Origin: Vreelandella malpeensis
Lineage (GTDB): Bacteria; Pseudomonadota; Gammaproteobacteria; Pseudomonadales; Halomonadaceae
Assembly (NCBI RefSeq): GCF_020622355.1
Contig: NZ_WHVL01000007.1
Location: forward strand, 1 to 64,000
Length of the DNA: 64,000 nt
Reading direction: 5' to 3'
Positions within the stretch are counted from its first letter, which is position 1. Every line of letters starts with the position of its first letter. Positions 40,066 to 51,489 of this stretch are shown here, piece by piece. Under the pieces are notes generated by a model. The model had not been told where the DNA came from and did no database searches. It saw nothing but the letters and a program-made list of their open reading frames with translations. The position numbers and the translations under genes were made by a program.

Positions 40066-41514
40066 CTAGGGCGTCTGTTTCAAGGCGGCGTCGAGGCGCG
40101 ACACCAGCGCGGGCTCCCACTGCTCCAGCGCGAGCTCGGTGGCGGTCTGCTGCAACGTGGCGTAATGCTGACGCGCGAGGCTCCCAAGCCCCGCTTCGCT
40201 CATCAGCTCGGCGCTGGCCAGGCGCCAGTAGGCGCTCTCCCGGGGCGAGCGCGCCGCACTCAGGCCGCTATCCAGCACCTTCAGGGCCGCGCCGGTATTG
40301 CCCTGCTCGAGCGCCTCGCGCGCCTCCTCGAGCCCCTGCTGCCACGCCTCGCCACCGCTTTCCGGCGCGCTACCACCGCCCGGGCCGCTGTGCAGCCAGC
40401 GTGCGGTCTCGTCGTCGAGAAATGCAGCACCGCTTTGAAACGTGAGCGCCTCGATGCCCGGCAAGCGCTCGACGAAGCGCTGGGTCTCGTCGCGAATCGC
40501 CTCGGCGCAGCGCATGTGTCCCAGGGTTTTCGCCAGCCCCGCGCTCAGCCGGTGGCCTTCGAGCCAGTAGGGGCTCAGCGCCAGGCTCTTCTCGATGCGC
40601 GCCCAGAGTGCCTCGTCACCCCCCTTGCTGATCGCCTCGCGATACTCCGCCGTGCGGTCTGCCGAAACCGGCGCAAGCTCGGTCTTGCCGCTGGCGTTGG
40701 CACCCGGCAGCGCCTGGATCGTGCTCCAGATCGCGTAGCGGCGCAGGCGGTAGGCGAGCGGCTCGCCTGGCGACTGTTCGGCGAGAAACTCCGCCATGTT
40801 GAGCAGCGCCTGGCGGTTGGCGCGTTCGTTGCCCGCCTCCAGGCGAAGCTCCGGTGCCTTGGCCGCCGTCGCTGATGGCGCTTCGCGCGGAGTCGAAGGC
40901 GCCGCCTCGGAAGGCGCCGCGGGCGCTCCTGGAGCCGGTGGCGCGGCGTCCTGGGCCGGGCGCTTGTCGCCGAGTTTGCGGGTCAGCTCGTCGAGCGTCT
41001 GGTGGGGCAACGAGCGTTTGGCTACTTCCTGGGCCAGCTCGCCAAGCGACGTCTCGCAGGCCTCGAGCTCGTCTTGGGCGTTATGGAAATCGAGCGTATC
41101 GACGAGCTTGACGCTGCGCTGGACGAACTGCTGGAACAGCCGCGGGCGCAGCTTGGCTCCACGCTTGCCGGCAAAGGGGTAGGCGCTTTCCCACCAAGGC
41201 GCGGCGATGGCTCGGGCCAGCAGGCGCAGCGACAGCGCGAAGCGCACGCCGCTACCGCCGTGCTGCATACAGTGCAGCAGATGGCCCAGCACCTTCAGGT
41301 CCTTGCCACACTCGGCGAGCAGGCGCACCGCCAGGGTCTCGGCCCGCTCCCAGTCGATGCCGCCATGCTGGAGCGAGCCGATCTTCATCATCTCTTCGTC
41401 CAGCGCCAGGTAGTCGCTGCCCTCCTCCACCGGCTCGCCCACCGGCGCCCCGTCGGCGTTGTCGGGCAGCGGGGCAAGCAGTGACGCCAGCTGGGATTCC
41501 GCGGTGATTCTCAT
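40066..41514 (-). CDS. tssA: T6SS protein TssA (VasJ-type)
   Basis: TssA primes the baseplate and helps sheath/tube polymerisation. The 482-residue protein has an N-terminal ImpA domain (ASLLAPLPDNADGAPVGEP near 8), an Ala/Pro-rich linker (about 187-222), and a C-terminal VasJ-like domain (ALLNMAEFLAEQSPGEPLAYRLRRYAIW). This matches the VasJ/TssA2 class rather than the short ImpA-only class. The position after vasI equals that of vasJ in V. cholerae. Confidence 0.93.
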   Translation of the reverse strand: MRITAESQLASLLAPLPDNADGAPVGEPVEEGSDYLALDEEMMKIGSLQHGGIDWERAETLAVRLLAECGKDLKVLGHLLHCMQHGGSGVRFALSLRLLARAIAAPWWESAYPFAGKRGAKLRPRLFQQFVQRSVKLVDTLDFHNAQDELEACETSLGELAQEVAKRSLPHQTLDELTRKLGDKRPAQDAAPPAPGAPAAPSEAAPSTPREAPSATAAKAPELRLEAGNERANRQALLNMAEFLAEQSPGEPLAYRLRRYAIWSTIQALPGANASGKTELAPVSADRTAEYREAISKGGDEALWARIEKSLALSPYWLEGHRLSAGLAKTLGHMRCAEAIRDETQRFVERLPGIEALTFQSGAAFLDDETARWLHSGPGGGSAPESGGEAWQQGLEEAREALEQGNTGAALKVLDSGLSAARSPRESAYWRLASAELMSEAGLGSLARQHYATLQQTATELALEQWEPALVSRLDAALKQTP

Positions 41515-41523
41515 CGTTCCTCC

Positions 41524-42167
41524 TTACCAGCCGCAGGCGTCGCGCAGCGGATCGATGGCCTGGCGAAGGCCGGTGACGTCGAAGCGCAGCCCGTCGAGGG
41601 CGGCCACGTCGCTTTGCAGGGTGACGGTGCTGGCACCGAGCAGCTGGCGCAGCGTCTCGATGGCCGGCAGGCCCCGGCCGCCGCCGACGACCCGGCCACC
41701 GTCGCGCACCCGCCACTGCTGGGTGACACTGCCGTTGTCGCCGCTCAGGCGCACCTCCACTCGGGCCTGACCGAGGGGCTCGGGCAGGTGCAGTTGAAAG
41801 CGCGTGATCCATTTCTCGCAGGCCAGCACCATGATCGGGCGCGGCGGGGTGGTCCCGAGCGCCGGCACGCTGATCAGGATGTCGTCCTGGGTCTGGTTCG
41901 CGATCAGCCCCATGTCGCCCTCCTCGCGGCCGGCCTCCTGACGCTCGATGGCGTACCAGAGCGCAGGCAGCTCGTCCGACGCCTCGGAAGGCGCGGCGTC
42001 GAGAAACAGCGCGTCGTAGCAGTTCAGACGCTCCAGGCGCGAGCCCTCCTGGGCGCAGCTGCGCGCCTGCTCCAGCAGCGCGCCCGGCTCCTGTGCGGTG
42101 GCGAGATTCGTCAGGCCCAGGGTCAACAGCGCGCCATATAGCCAGCGGCGTTTTGCAAACGTCACGT

Positions 42168-42171
<4 letters not shown>
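41524..42171 (-). CDS. vasI: T6SS-associated periplasmic protein VasI (VC_A0118 family)
   Basis: This is an accessory T6SS protein of unclear role. The 215-residue protein has a Sec signal peptide (cleavage predicted after NLATA). It has cysteines in ARSCAQEG, LNCYDAL, VLACEKW and at the C-terminus, and the LxCYD motif near the N-terminus typical of the VC_A0118 family. Its ATG overlaps the vasH stop (ATGA). The order vasH-vasI-vasJ-vasK is as in Vibrio. Confidence 0.88.
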
Positions 42172-43760
<1,589 letters not shown>

Positions 43761-43764
43761 GGCG

Positions 43765-46368
43765 TCACGAGACCTCCGCCTCGAAGGCCTGACGTTCGGC
43801 GTCGACGCCGAGCACCACGCGCGATACCGTCTCGCGGCGGGCCATGCGCTCCAGAAGCGCTCGGGAGAGCGGCGGCAACAGCTCGCCGTCGATCACCGAC
43901 TCGAGCATCCGCGCGCCGTTCTCGCTGCGCGTGGCGCGCACGCAGATGGCCTCGCGCAGGGCATCGTCGAGCACCACCTCGGCCTCGCGGTGGCGCGCGC
44001 GAATGCGCCGGGCCAGCGTGTCGAGTTTGGCCGCGACGATGTCGCGCAGCGTATCGCCATCTAGCGGCAGGTAGGGCACCACTTCCATGCGCGCCAACAG
44101 CGCCGGCTTGAAGAAGTCGGCCAGCACCGGGTAGAGCGCTTCATCCAAGGCGGCGGGATCGGTGTGATGGCGGTTGATCTGCTCGAAGCCCAGGTTCGAA
44201 GTGAGGAAGAACAGCACGTTCTTGCAGTCGATCAGCCGCCCTTCGCCGTCGGCGAGCTCGCCCTTGTCGAAGGCCTGGTAGAACAGGTTGAGCACGTCCG
44301 GGTGAGCTTTTTCCACCTCGTCGAGCAGCACCACCGAGTAAGGACGCTTGCGGATCGCTTCGGTGAGCAGCCCGCCTTCGCCGAAGCCAACGTAGCCCGG
44401 CGGCGAGCCGATCAGCCGTGAGACCGTATGCTTCTCCTGGTACTCGGACATGTTGATGGTGGTCAGAAACTCGCGCCCGCCGTAGAGCTGCTCGGCGATC
44501 TGCACCACGGTCTCGGTCTTGCCCACGCCGCTGGGCCCGGCGAGCAAAAACGCCCCCAAGGGACGCCCCGGTCGGCGCAGGTCCGCCCGGGCGGTGAGCA
44601 GGTGGCGGTGGATGCGCTCGATGGCCACGTCCTGGCCCTTGATGAGCTGACCCAGATGCTCGGGCAGCTCGGTCAGGCGGGTCAGCTCGTCGCTGGTCAT
44701 GCGCTCGACGGGCACCCCGGTCCAGTCGCCGATCACCTGGGCGATCTGCGCCTCCTCCACACTTGGATTGACCAGCGCGAAGGCGTGCTGCAACTGCTGC
44801 AGTTCGGCCTCGCGCTCGGCGAGCTCGGCGTGGAGCGCCTGGGGATCGCTTTGCGGTTCGGCGTCGAGCAGTTGGCGATGCAGGGCGACGATGGCATCGA
44901 CGCAGTCGCGCTGCGCCTGCCAAGCCGCCTCCAGCGTGGCGAGTTCCTCCTCGAGCCCGGCCAGGCGCTCTTTCAGCGTCTCGAGCCGGGCGGGCTCCTG
45001 GGTACGGCCCAAGAGTGTCTCGCGGGCGAGCTGGTCACGCTCGCGCACGGCGGCGGTATGCGCGCTCTTGAGATGGCTCAGCTGGCGCGGCGGGGTATCC
45101 AGCGCCTGGGCCAGCCGCGTGCAGGCGGTATCGAGCACGTCGATCGCCTTGTCCGGCAGCTGGCGCCCGGCCAGGTAGCGCGCCGAGAGCGCGGCGGCGG
45201 CGCGCAGGCCGCTGTCGCCGATCAGCACGCCGTGGGCGCGCTCGTAGACGTCTCGCAAGCCGCGCAGGATGACCAGCGCCTGATCGATGCTCGGCTCGGA
45301 CAGCGCCACGGGCTGGAAACGCCGGGAGAGCGCCGGGTCCTTCTCGAAGTACTTCTTGTACTCGCGCCAGGTGGTGGCGGCGATGGTCTTGAGCTCGCCC
45401 CGGGCCAGGGCCGGCTTCAACAGGTTGGCTGCGTCGCCGCCGCCCTCCTGGTTGCCGGCGCCGATCAGCGTGTGGGCCTCGTCGATGAACAACAGGGTGG
45501 GCCGCGCGGCGCCCTTGACCTCGTCGATCACCGCCTTGAGGCGCTTCTCGAACTCGCCCTTGACCGCCGCCCCGGCCTGAAGTGCGCCCAGATCCAGCGT
45601 CAAAAGCTCGACCCCGGCCAGCGCCGCCGGCACCTGGCCCGCCACGATGCGCGCGGCCAGACCCTCGACCACCGCGCTCTTGCCTACCCCCGCATCGCCG
45701 ACCACGATCGGGTTGTTCTTGCGCCGCCGCCCCAGGATATCGAGCATCTGGTCGATCTCCGGGTCGCGGCCGAGCACCGGGTCGAGCTCGCCCCGGCGCG
45801 CCTGCTCGGTGAGCGAGGTGGCAAAGCGCGAAAGCGCGCTGTCGTCGCCGGCGGTGCGCTGGCGCGGCGTCGTATCCGTGGCCTCCTGCGGGGCTTCGGC
45901 GGAGTCCGCCGTCAGCGCGTCGAGGCGCCGGCGCAGGTTTTCGCGATTGATGTCGGCGAGCAGCCGCCGCGAGCCCGGGCCGAGATAGCGCTCCGGCGTA
46001 TGCAACAGCGCCGTGAAGATCGCCCCGCTTCGCAGCGTCGTGTGCTGGTACTCGGTGGCGGCGAGAAGCCAGGCATCCTGCAGAAGCTCGACCAGCAGCG
46101 GCGAGAAGCTCGGTGTGGTCACCTCCATGGCGCGCGGCGGGCGGGTCTCCTCGGCAAGCGCGGCGCGCAGCGCCTCGACGTCCACGTCCATCTGCTCGCA
46201 CAGCAGGCGCACGTCGCACAAGGGCTGGTCGAGCAGCGCCTGAAGCAGATGGGCGGCGGTGACTTCCGGCGCTTCCTGTTGGGCACACAGTACGGCGGCC
46301 TGTTCGAGGCCTTGCCTGGCGATCGCGTTGAGCCGGTCGATCAGCGCCGGCAGCTCTACCCTGAGCAT
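43765..46368 (-). CDS. tssH: T6SS sheath-recycling ATPase TssH/ClpV
   Basis: This AAA+ unfoldase disassembles contracted TssBC sheaths. The 867-residue protein has a ClpV-type N-domain (LPALIDRLNAIARQGLEQA), AAA1 Walker A GDAGVGKS, a short middle domain and AAA2 Walker A GPSGVGKT. It differs from ClpB (6732-9320) in its N-domain and position. The neighbours tssL and vasH fix the identity as ClpV. Confidence 0.95.
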   Translation of the reverse strand: MLRVELPALIDRLNAIARQGLEQAAVLCAQQEAPEVTAAHLLQALLDQPLCDVRLLCEQMDVDVEALRAALAEETRPPRAMEVTTPSFSPLLVELLQDAWLLAATEYQHTTLRSGAIFTALLHTPERYLGPGSRRLLADINRENLRRRLDALTADSAEAPQEATDTTPRQRTAGDDSALSRFATSLTEQARRGELDPVLGRDPEIDQMLDILGRRRKNNPIVVGDAGVGKSAVVEGLAARIVAGQVPAALAGVELLTLDLGALQAGAAVKGEFEKRLKAVIDEVKGAARPTLLFIDEAHTLIGAGNQEGGGDAANLLKPALARGELKTIAATTWREYKKYFEKDPALSRRFQPVALSEPSIDQALVILRGLRDVYERAHGVLIGDSGLRAAAALSARYLAGRQLPDKAIDVLDTACTRLAQALDTPPRQLSHLKSAHTAAVRERDQLARETLLGRTQEPARLETLKERLAGLEEELATLEAAWQAQRDCVDAIVALHRQLLDAEPQSDPQALHAELAEREAELQQLQHAFALVNPSVEEAQIAQVIGDWTGVPVERMTSDELTRLTELPEHLGQLIKGQDVAIERIHRHLLTARADLRRPGRPLGAFLLAGPSGVGKTETVVQIAEQLYGGREFLTTINMSEYQEKHTVSRLIGSPPGYVGFGEGGLLTEAIRKRPYSVVLLDEVEKAHPDVLNLFYQAFDKGELADGEGRLIDCKNVLFFLTSNLGFEQINRHHTDPAALDEALYPVLADFFKPALLARMEVVPYLPLDGDTLRDIVAAKLDTLARRIRARHREAEVVLDDALREAICVRATRSENGARMLESVIDGELLPPLSRALLERMARRETVSRVVLGVDAERQAFEAEVS

Positions 46369-46376
46369 GGCATCTC

Positions 46377-47213
46377 CTAACGGTAAAGTTGGTTGAGAAG
46401 CGTGGTGATCTGCTCGGCCTGCTGATCGAGCGAGTAGGCAAAGCCCCAGTACACCGCCACCATGGCCACGCCGAACAGCGCGAAGATGCCCCAGAGGGGG
46501 AAATTGCTCCCCCGGCGCCGGCGGCCCTTGACCACGTTGTCGAGCGGATGGGTGAGCGTGTCCTCACCGACCGGCTCGAGCGAGGAGAGCTGGTCGCCGA
46601 GGGCGCGCACGATCTGTTCGTACTCGTCGCGACCGTGGGACATCACCCGGTAGCGCCCCTCGAACCCCAAGCACAGGCACAGGTAGATGAAAGCCAGCAT
46701 GTCGCGGTAGCGCTTGGGCTCCTGCTGGAGCCGGGCGAGGATCGAGAACACCTTCTCGCCGCCCCAGGTCTCGTTGTGAAAGCGGGTGAGCAGCGAGTGC
46801 TCCGCCCACTTGCTCTGGCGCCCCCAGGGCATGCCCATGACCGCCTCGTCGATGAACGAACACAGCACGTAGCGGTAGGCCAGCAGCGTCGCCCGGTCGT
46901 AGCCCTGCTCGGTCAGCTCGATCTCGATGGCGGCGATCTCGTCGACCACCTGGCGGTAGAGGCGCTCGACATCGGAAACGTGATCAAGCTGGCGTACCCG
47001 CACCACCATGCCCAGAAGGCTTCCGGCGGCGTCGACCAGCGGATTGAGGTTGTGCCCGCGCAGCCGGAACCAGTAGTCCTCGTCGGCGTCGAGCTGCTCG
47101 GCGTGGCTGTGGATCAGGTGCTCGAGCCCGCGTTCGTTGATCAAGTCCTCGTGGCGCCCTTTCATCGCCGCGCGGTTCGTCGTGTTCTGCCCATCGGTCG
47201 CTAGCTGTTGCAT
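46377..47213 (-). CDS. tssL: T6SS membrane protein TssL (DotU/IcmH)
   Basis: This is an inner-membrane partner of TssM and TssK. The 278-residue protein has a cytoplasmic DotU domain (FRLRGHNLNPLVDAAGSLLG; LCSFIDEAVMGMPWG; FIYLCLCLGFEGRYRVM) and a single C-terminal TM helix (about 240-260). It has no peptidoglycan-binding extension, so wall anchoring must come from another protein. The start lies three bases after the tssK stop. Confidence 0.95.
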   Translation of the reverse strand: MQQLATDGQNTTNRAAMKGRHEDLINERGLEHLIHSHAEQLDADEDYWFRLRGHNLNPLVDAAGSLLGMVVRVRQLDHVSDVERLYRQVVDEIAAIEIELTEQGYDRATLLAYRYVLCSFIDEAVMGMPWGRQSKWAEHSLLTRFHNETWGGEKVFSILARLQQEPKRYRDMLAFIYLCLCLGFEGRYRVMSHGRDEYEQIVRALGDQLSSLEPVGEDTLTHPLDNVVKGRRRRGSNFPLWGIFALFGVAMVAVYWGFAYSLDQQAEQITTLLNQLYR

Positions 47214-47216
47214 GGT

Positions 47217-48551
47217 TTAACTCCTGATCGCCCAGAACTGCATTTCCAGGCCCGGGAACTCCCCGGCCACGTGGAACGCGAAGCCGCTGGCGCCGTCGAG
47301 CATGCTCCAGGCCTCGCTCTGGCGATCCAGCTGGAAGTAGGTATAGCCGGCGTGGTAGGGCAGCTCCCGCGGCGCCACCGGCAGCGGCTCGAGCGGAATG
47401 CCCGGCAGCTGCAGGCTGATGAGATCGCGAATGCGCTCGACGCTGGCCACCTTGGTCTGTTGCAGGAACAGCTTGCGCAGCCGCTCGTTCGGCATGTCGG
47501 CGCGCACCGCGAGGATGAACTGGGCGGACTCGATCAGGCTTGCGTCGGACAGCGGCGCCACCAGCAGGCCGAAGCGGCGCGACTGCAGCTGGATCGCCAC
47601 CGCGCGGGGCTCGAGCACCGTCGAGAGCGCCTGGCGCAGCATCCGCATCAAGGGCTTGAAGGCGCGCTCCGGGTGATCGTGGTCGTAGGCCGGGCACTCC
47701 GGCGGCAGGCGCGACTCGTCGGTGAAGGTGATCAGCTCGCAGGCGACTTCATGCATGGTGTCGTAGAGACGCTCCGGATGGAGCTGGCCCAGGCGCGCCA
47801 GGTGCTGAAAGCGCGGCTGGGCGCGGTTGAGAAGCTGCAGCAGCATGAAGTCGGCGACGTCCGCCACCCCCGCCTGGTGGGGCGTGGAAAGGCGCTGGGC
47901 GATGTTGCGCGCGCGTTCGCGCATCAGCCCCGCCATCTCGCCGACGAAGCGCTGAAGGCCAGGCGCCGCCTGAACGTTCAAAAGCGTCGGCAGGAACTGT
48001 TCGTCGAGCACCAGGCTTCCGTCCGGGCGGCGCTCGACGATGCGCGCCACCGCAAGGCACGCGTAGCCGCTGCGATCGTCGCGCTCGAGCAACAGCCGGG
48101 GCGAGACGCGAGCGACGTCGAGCTCTGCCGAGGCACCTTCCTGAGAGTGCAGATCGCGCACGCTGCGCGTGGTCATCCGGTAGCGCGCGGGCAAATCGTC
48201 CTCGGGCCAGCGCACCTCGCCGACACCGTCGGTGGCAAGCGGAATGCCCAGGTATACCACCTGGTTGGTGAGGCTGGCGTCAGCGACCTCGAGTGCGGCG
48301 GGCTCCAGATCGTCCCCGGGCAGGTGGAACGCCACGCCGTCCGGCATCACGCCGCTGGCACGACTCAGGGCGATGCGCCCGAAGCTCAGGAATTCCTGGT
48401 TGAGCTCGAGGGTCAGAAAGCCGTAGAGATAATGGCTCACGCCCTTGAGCCGCGTATCCAGAAGCCCTTCGAGACTTCGCTGCTGCTGCTGGAAGTGCTG
48501 AGGCTTGATGAACAGCCCCTCGCTCCAGACCACACGGTTACGACTGGCCAT
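47217..48551 (-). CDS. tssK: T6SS baseplate protein TssK
   Basis: TssK trimers connect the baseplate wedges (TssEFG) to the membrane complex. The 444-residue length is typical. The conserved N-terminus RVVWSEGLFIKPQHFQQQ and the C-terminal receptor-like region (YTYFQLDRQSEAWSML) are present. The ATG shares one base with the tssJ stop. Confidence 0.96.
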   Translation of the reverse strand: MASRNRVVWSEGLFIKPQHFQQQQRSLEGLLDTRLKGVSHYLYGFLTLELNQEFLSFGRIALSRASGVMPDGVAFHLPGDDLEPAALEVADASLTNQVVYLGIPLATDGVGEVRWPEDDLPARYRMTTRSVRDLHSQEGASAELDVARVSPRLLLERDDRSGYACLAVARIVERRPDGSLVLDEQFLPTLLNVQAAPGLQRFVGEMAGLMRERARNIAQRLSTPHQAGVADVADFMLLQLLNRAQPRFQHLARLGQLHPERLYDTMHEVACELITFTDESRLPPECPAYDHDHPERAFKPLMRMLRQALSTVLEPRAVAIQLQSRRFGLLVAPLSDASLIESAQFILAVRADMPNERLRKLFLQQTKVASVERIRDLISLQLPGIPLEPLPVAPRELPYHAGYTYFQLDRQSEAWSMLDGASGFAFHVAGEFPGLEMQFWAIRS

Positions 48552-49090
48552 TACTCCTCCTTCCTTAGCTCGACTTCGCTGTCACGGAGGTGAACGAGCA
48601 GGTGATAGTGTTCGGCGCGGCTTTTCACCTTCACGATCTTCTTCCACTCGGCCTCGTTGGGGGTGGCGTAGAAGGCGATCAGCCCGATGTAGCGCGTCTG
48701 TTCGTCGACCTCGAAGGGCTCGTAGAACTTCCACTGGCCCGGCAGCAACGTGAAGTCGTCATGGGCCAGGTAGTTGGTGCCCAGTGCCTCCTCCAGATCC
48801 GCGCTGAGCTGGCCCATGTCCGCGGCCATCAGCATCGAGTCGTCCTTGAGCTGCAGAAGCTGGAAGCGCAGCGGCGTCCCTTCACCCTCGACATTGGGGT
48901 TCACGTCCGGCTCGGCGACCATGCTCAAATCGACCAGCGTCGGACGATCTTCCGGGTAGCCCACCGGGATCGACGGGTCGCGCATGACCTGCCAGGACTT
49001 GCCTGCGGCCTCCCGGGTCGAAGCGCAGCCAGCAAACAGCAGGCACAGACAGGCAATACCTGCCAGCCGTGCGAACGTGGCGGTGCTCAT
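48551..49090 (-). CDS. tssJ: T6SS outer-membrane lipoprotein TssJ
   Basis: This is the outer-membrane anchor of the TssJLM complex. It has a lipoprotein signal peptide with lipobox LLFAGC (Cys22) and no Asp at +2, consistent with outer-membrane sorting. The transthyretin-like domain includes PLRFQLLQLKDDSML and YIGLIAFY. The 179 residues fit the family. The ATG overlaps the tagH stop (ATGA). Confidence 0.93.
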   Translation of the reverse strand: MSTATFARLAGIACLCLLFAGCASTREAAGKSWQVMRDPSIPVGYPEDRPTLVDLSMVAEPDVNPNVEGEGTPLRFQLLQLKDDSMLMAADMGQLSADLEEALGTNYLAHDDFTLLPGQWKFYEPFEVDEQTRYIGLIAFYATPNEAEWKKIVKVKSRAEHYHLLVHLRDSEVELRKEE

Positions 49091-50463
49091 GGCGTTTCCC
49101 GCTGCTGGCGGCGCACGGACTGATCGTAGGCCTGTTCGAAGACTTCCCAGAAGAGCTTCTGGAAGCCCTGCTGGCGGTTCGAGTTGAGCTCGCGGTAGTA
49201 GTGCTGGTACATCTCCCAGGCCCAGCCCTCCTCGTTCTCGATGCGGTTGCCCGCGCCCCGGTAGGCGTGGAAACGCTTGAGCATCGCCTCCGGCGAGAAG
49301 GCATCGAGAATCGCCCCCAGCGCGTCCTTGATCGCCTCCTCGACCGCGGCCTGGTGCTGGCCCTGGTGGCGCAGGCTTTCGGCCACCGCCTCCGGCGCGG
49401 AGAGGTGCACGTAGCTGCGCTGGGCCGAGAACATGGTCTCGGCGGTCTGCTCGAAATCGAGCCCCAGGCGCAGCGGGTTGTCCTCGATGGGCTGGAGGCG
49501 GCGGTCGCGCAGCGGGTACCTGCTGTCGTTCTGGGCCTGCTGCAGGGTACGCAGCCCGTCGATGGTGGCGCGCAGGGTCTGCCCGGCCTCCTCGAGAAAC
49601 GCCTGCTGCTCGCCGCTGTCACGAAACGCAAGATCGAGCCCCAGACCCCGGAGCAGCGGGTCGGCGCCGACGTGGCTCAGCTCCTGCGACCTTGGCGCCT
49701 GCCAGCGGTCCTCCAGTTGTTCGCCTACCGAGCGTTCCAGGTCGTTCAGTTGCCGCTCATCCATGTCTATGCTCCTCTGCGTTCTCGTACCGGTTAGGGA
49801 TTTGATATCGGGAAGGCGTACTGCCTCCTCGCGGGGTTCGCGTGCGCTCTGACCGTAGTGCTCGTGGCGGGTGAACGGCAGCTCCTCCAGCGGGTCGATA
49901 CCGCGGCTGCTCGGCTCGCTGTCGTCGAGCGCTCTCATCGGGTCGTGCTGGAGCGAGCCGGGGATCACCCCGCCCAGCGCCTCGATCGGGTCCTCGCGCT
50001 GATCGAATTCGAGCTCGCCATTCCGCTCGCGCTGCAACGGCCCGGTGCCGACGTCGCGGGTGACGTCATCCTGCTCGTCGTCGACCAGGGTGGTGAGCGA
50101 ATGCATGCCCGGCTGCCAGGCGTGGCGGTTGCCCAGATGCACCTTGAGCCGATAGACGCCCACGGTCAGCTCGTCGCCGTCGCGCAGCGCGACCTTGCGG
50201 TTGCGCCCTACTGGCAGCGTGGCGCCGTTGATGAAGGTGTAGCCGCTGGTATCCACCAGGCAGAACTTGCCATCGACCTTGGTGATCTCGGCGTGGTGCG
50301 GCTTGATGCGTCGCGCCTGGTCTTGAAGCAGCCAGCCATCGAACTCGCCGCTACCGAGCGTGCCGCCGTCGCTTTGGAAGACGTGACTGCTGGAGGAGCG
50401 GCCCTCGAGCTGTTCGCTGTTCAGGACCACCAGAGTGATGGCGTCAAACGGGTCGGCTTGCAT
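49087..50463 (-). CDS. tagH: T6SS-associated FHA-domain protein TagH
   Basis: This is a forkhead-associated-domain scaffold. The N-terminal FHA region (about 30-110) contains KPHHAEITKVDGKFCLVDTS and the GxxLPVGRN turn. The C-terminal half (about 250-458) is the TagH family domain. In some systems FHA proteins are phosphorylated by the kinase PpkA. No PpkA, PppA or TagF gene is present in this cluster, as in V. cholerae-like systems. The linker is acidic and Arg-rich. The 458-residue length is normal. Confidence 0.92.
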   Translation of the reverse strand: MQADPFDAITLVVLNSEQLEGRSSSSHVFQSDGGTLGSGEFDGWLLQDQARRIKPHHAEITKVDGKFCLVDTSGYTFINGATLPVGRNRKVALRDGDELTVGVYRLKVHLGNRHAWQPGMHSLTTLVDDEQDDVTRDVGTGPLQRERNGELEFDQREDPIEALGGVIPGSLQHDPMRALDDSEPSSRGIDPLEELPFTRHEHYGQSAREPREEAVRLPDIKSLTGTRTQRSIDMDERQLNDLERSVGEQLEDRWQAPRSQELSHVGADPLLRGLGLDLAFRDSGEQQAFLEEAGQTLRATIDGLRTLQQAQNDSRYPLRDRRLQPIEDNPLRLGLDFEQTAETMFSAQRSYVHLSAPEAVAESLRHQGQHQAAVEEAIKDALGAILDAFSPEAMLKRFHAYRGAGNRIENEEGWAWEMYQHYYRELNSNRQQGFQKLFWEVFEQAYDQSVRRQQRETP

Positions 50464-50466
50464 GGC

Positions 50467-51489
50467 TTAACTCGTCATTTGAATACGGACGCGACGACGC
50501 GTGCTCTCTTCGTCGCTCTCGGGGTCCACGAAGGTGGTCCAGCCCAGCTGGCACGAGCCCGCGTCACCCAGACGCATCGGCTTGACCTCGCTCTCCAGCA
50601 GTTCGATCTCCAGGTCGTAGGCCAGAGGCTCGCGCAGCACGAAGCTCACCAGGGTCTTGAGCGGCGCGTGCTCCTGGCCATCGGGCAGGAAGTCGCGAAA
50701 CCGCTCCAGGGTCAGCCCGCGCAGGCACAGGGCGAACTTGCCCTGCACGTCGGCGACGCGCTCGCCGGCCACCATGTCCTGGCCCAGCGTCATGGCGCCG
50801 AGCCCGGCGCGACTGCGCTGGTCGAGCGGAATCTCCACCCAGCGCTTGACCCACTGCTCGATCTCGACGCGGGCCAGATCGAAGCAGTGGCTGACGATGC
50901 CGCAGACCACCTCCGGCGAGCGCGAGCGCCCCGCCAGAAGTCCGGCGTAGGCGAGCATCTTGCTCCAGTTGATCGGCGTCTCGCCGCGCAGCCCTTCATC
51001 GGCCAGCCCCACCAGGGCGAATACCGCTGCCGAGAAACCGTCCCGGGCATTGTCCTGGTAGCGCACGTGGTGGCGGTACTTGCGCCAGTTGCGGTGCATC
51101 AGGGTCAGCAGGCGATGGTTGAAGAAATCCAGGAAATCCCCCGCGCTGCCCTCCTGGTGAGCCGAGGCGTGGGCCAGGGCTTCCAGGTAGTAGCTCGGCA
51201 GCGGCGACTGCGCGCCTTGCAGGCCCAGAAAGCTCACCTCCATGGCGTACTGGCCGCGTTCGCCGGCCTCGAGCGCCAGCACGTCGCTGCCGGGAAAGCC
51301 CAGCGACGCCGAGGTGCGGTAGTTCACCCGTGACAATGCGGGCACGCTACCGCCAGGCCGCGGCTCCAGGTCGTCGTCGTGACGGCGGTGCAGCAGCTCG
51401 ACGAGCTGGAAGAATTCGTAGCGGCGCGCCCGGTCCACCAGTGGCGCCGGCACTACATCAGGGGCTGCTGCCCCTCCTGCATGCTCCAT
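50467..51489 (-). CDS. tssG: T6SS baseplate protein TssG
   Basis: This is a wedge subunit with TssF, TssE and TssK. The conserved stretches RARRYEFFQLVELLHRR and RVNYRTSASLGFPGSDV lie near the N-terminus, and DFFNHRLLTLMHRNWRKYR in the middle. Start: the frame is open further upstream inside tssF. The ATG at 51489, overlapping tssF by 37 bases, gives 340 residues and a family-like N-terminus. A later GTG is also possible. The stop lies three bases before tagH. Confidence 0.9.
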   Translation of the reverse strand: MEHAGGAAAPDVVPAPLVDRARRYEFFQLVELLHRRHDDDLEPRPGGSVPALSRVNYRTSASLGFPGSDVLALEAGERGQYAMEVSFLGLQGAQSPLPSYYLEALAHASAHQEGSAGDFLDFFNHRLLTLMHRNWRKYRHHVRYQDNARDGFSAAVFALVGLADEGLRGETPINWSKMLAYAGLLAGRSRSPEVVCGIVSHCFDLARVEIEQWVKRWVEIPLDQRSRAGLGAMTLGQDMVAGERVADVQGKFALCLRGLTLERFRDFLPDGQEHAPLKTLVSFVLREPLAYDLEIELLESEVKPMRLGDAGSCQLGWTTFVDPESDEESTRRRVRIQMTS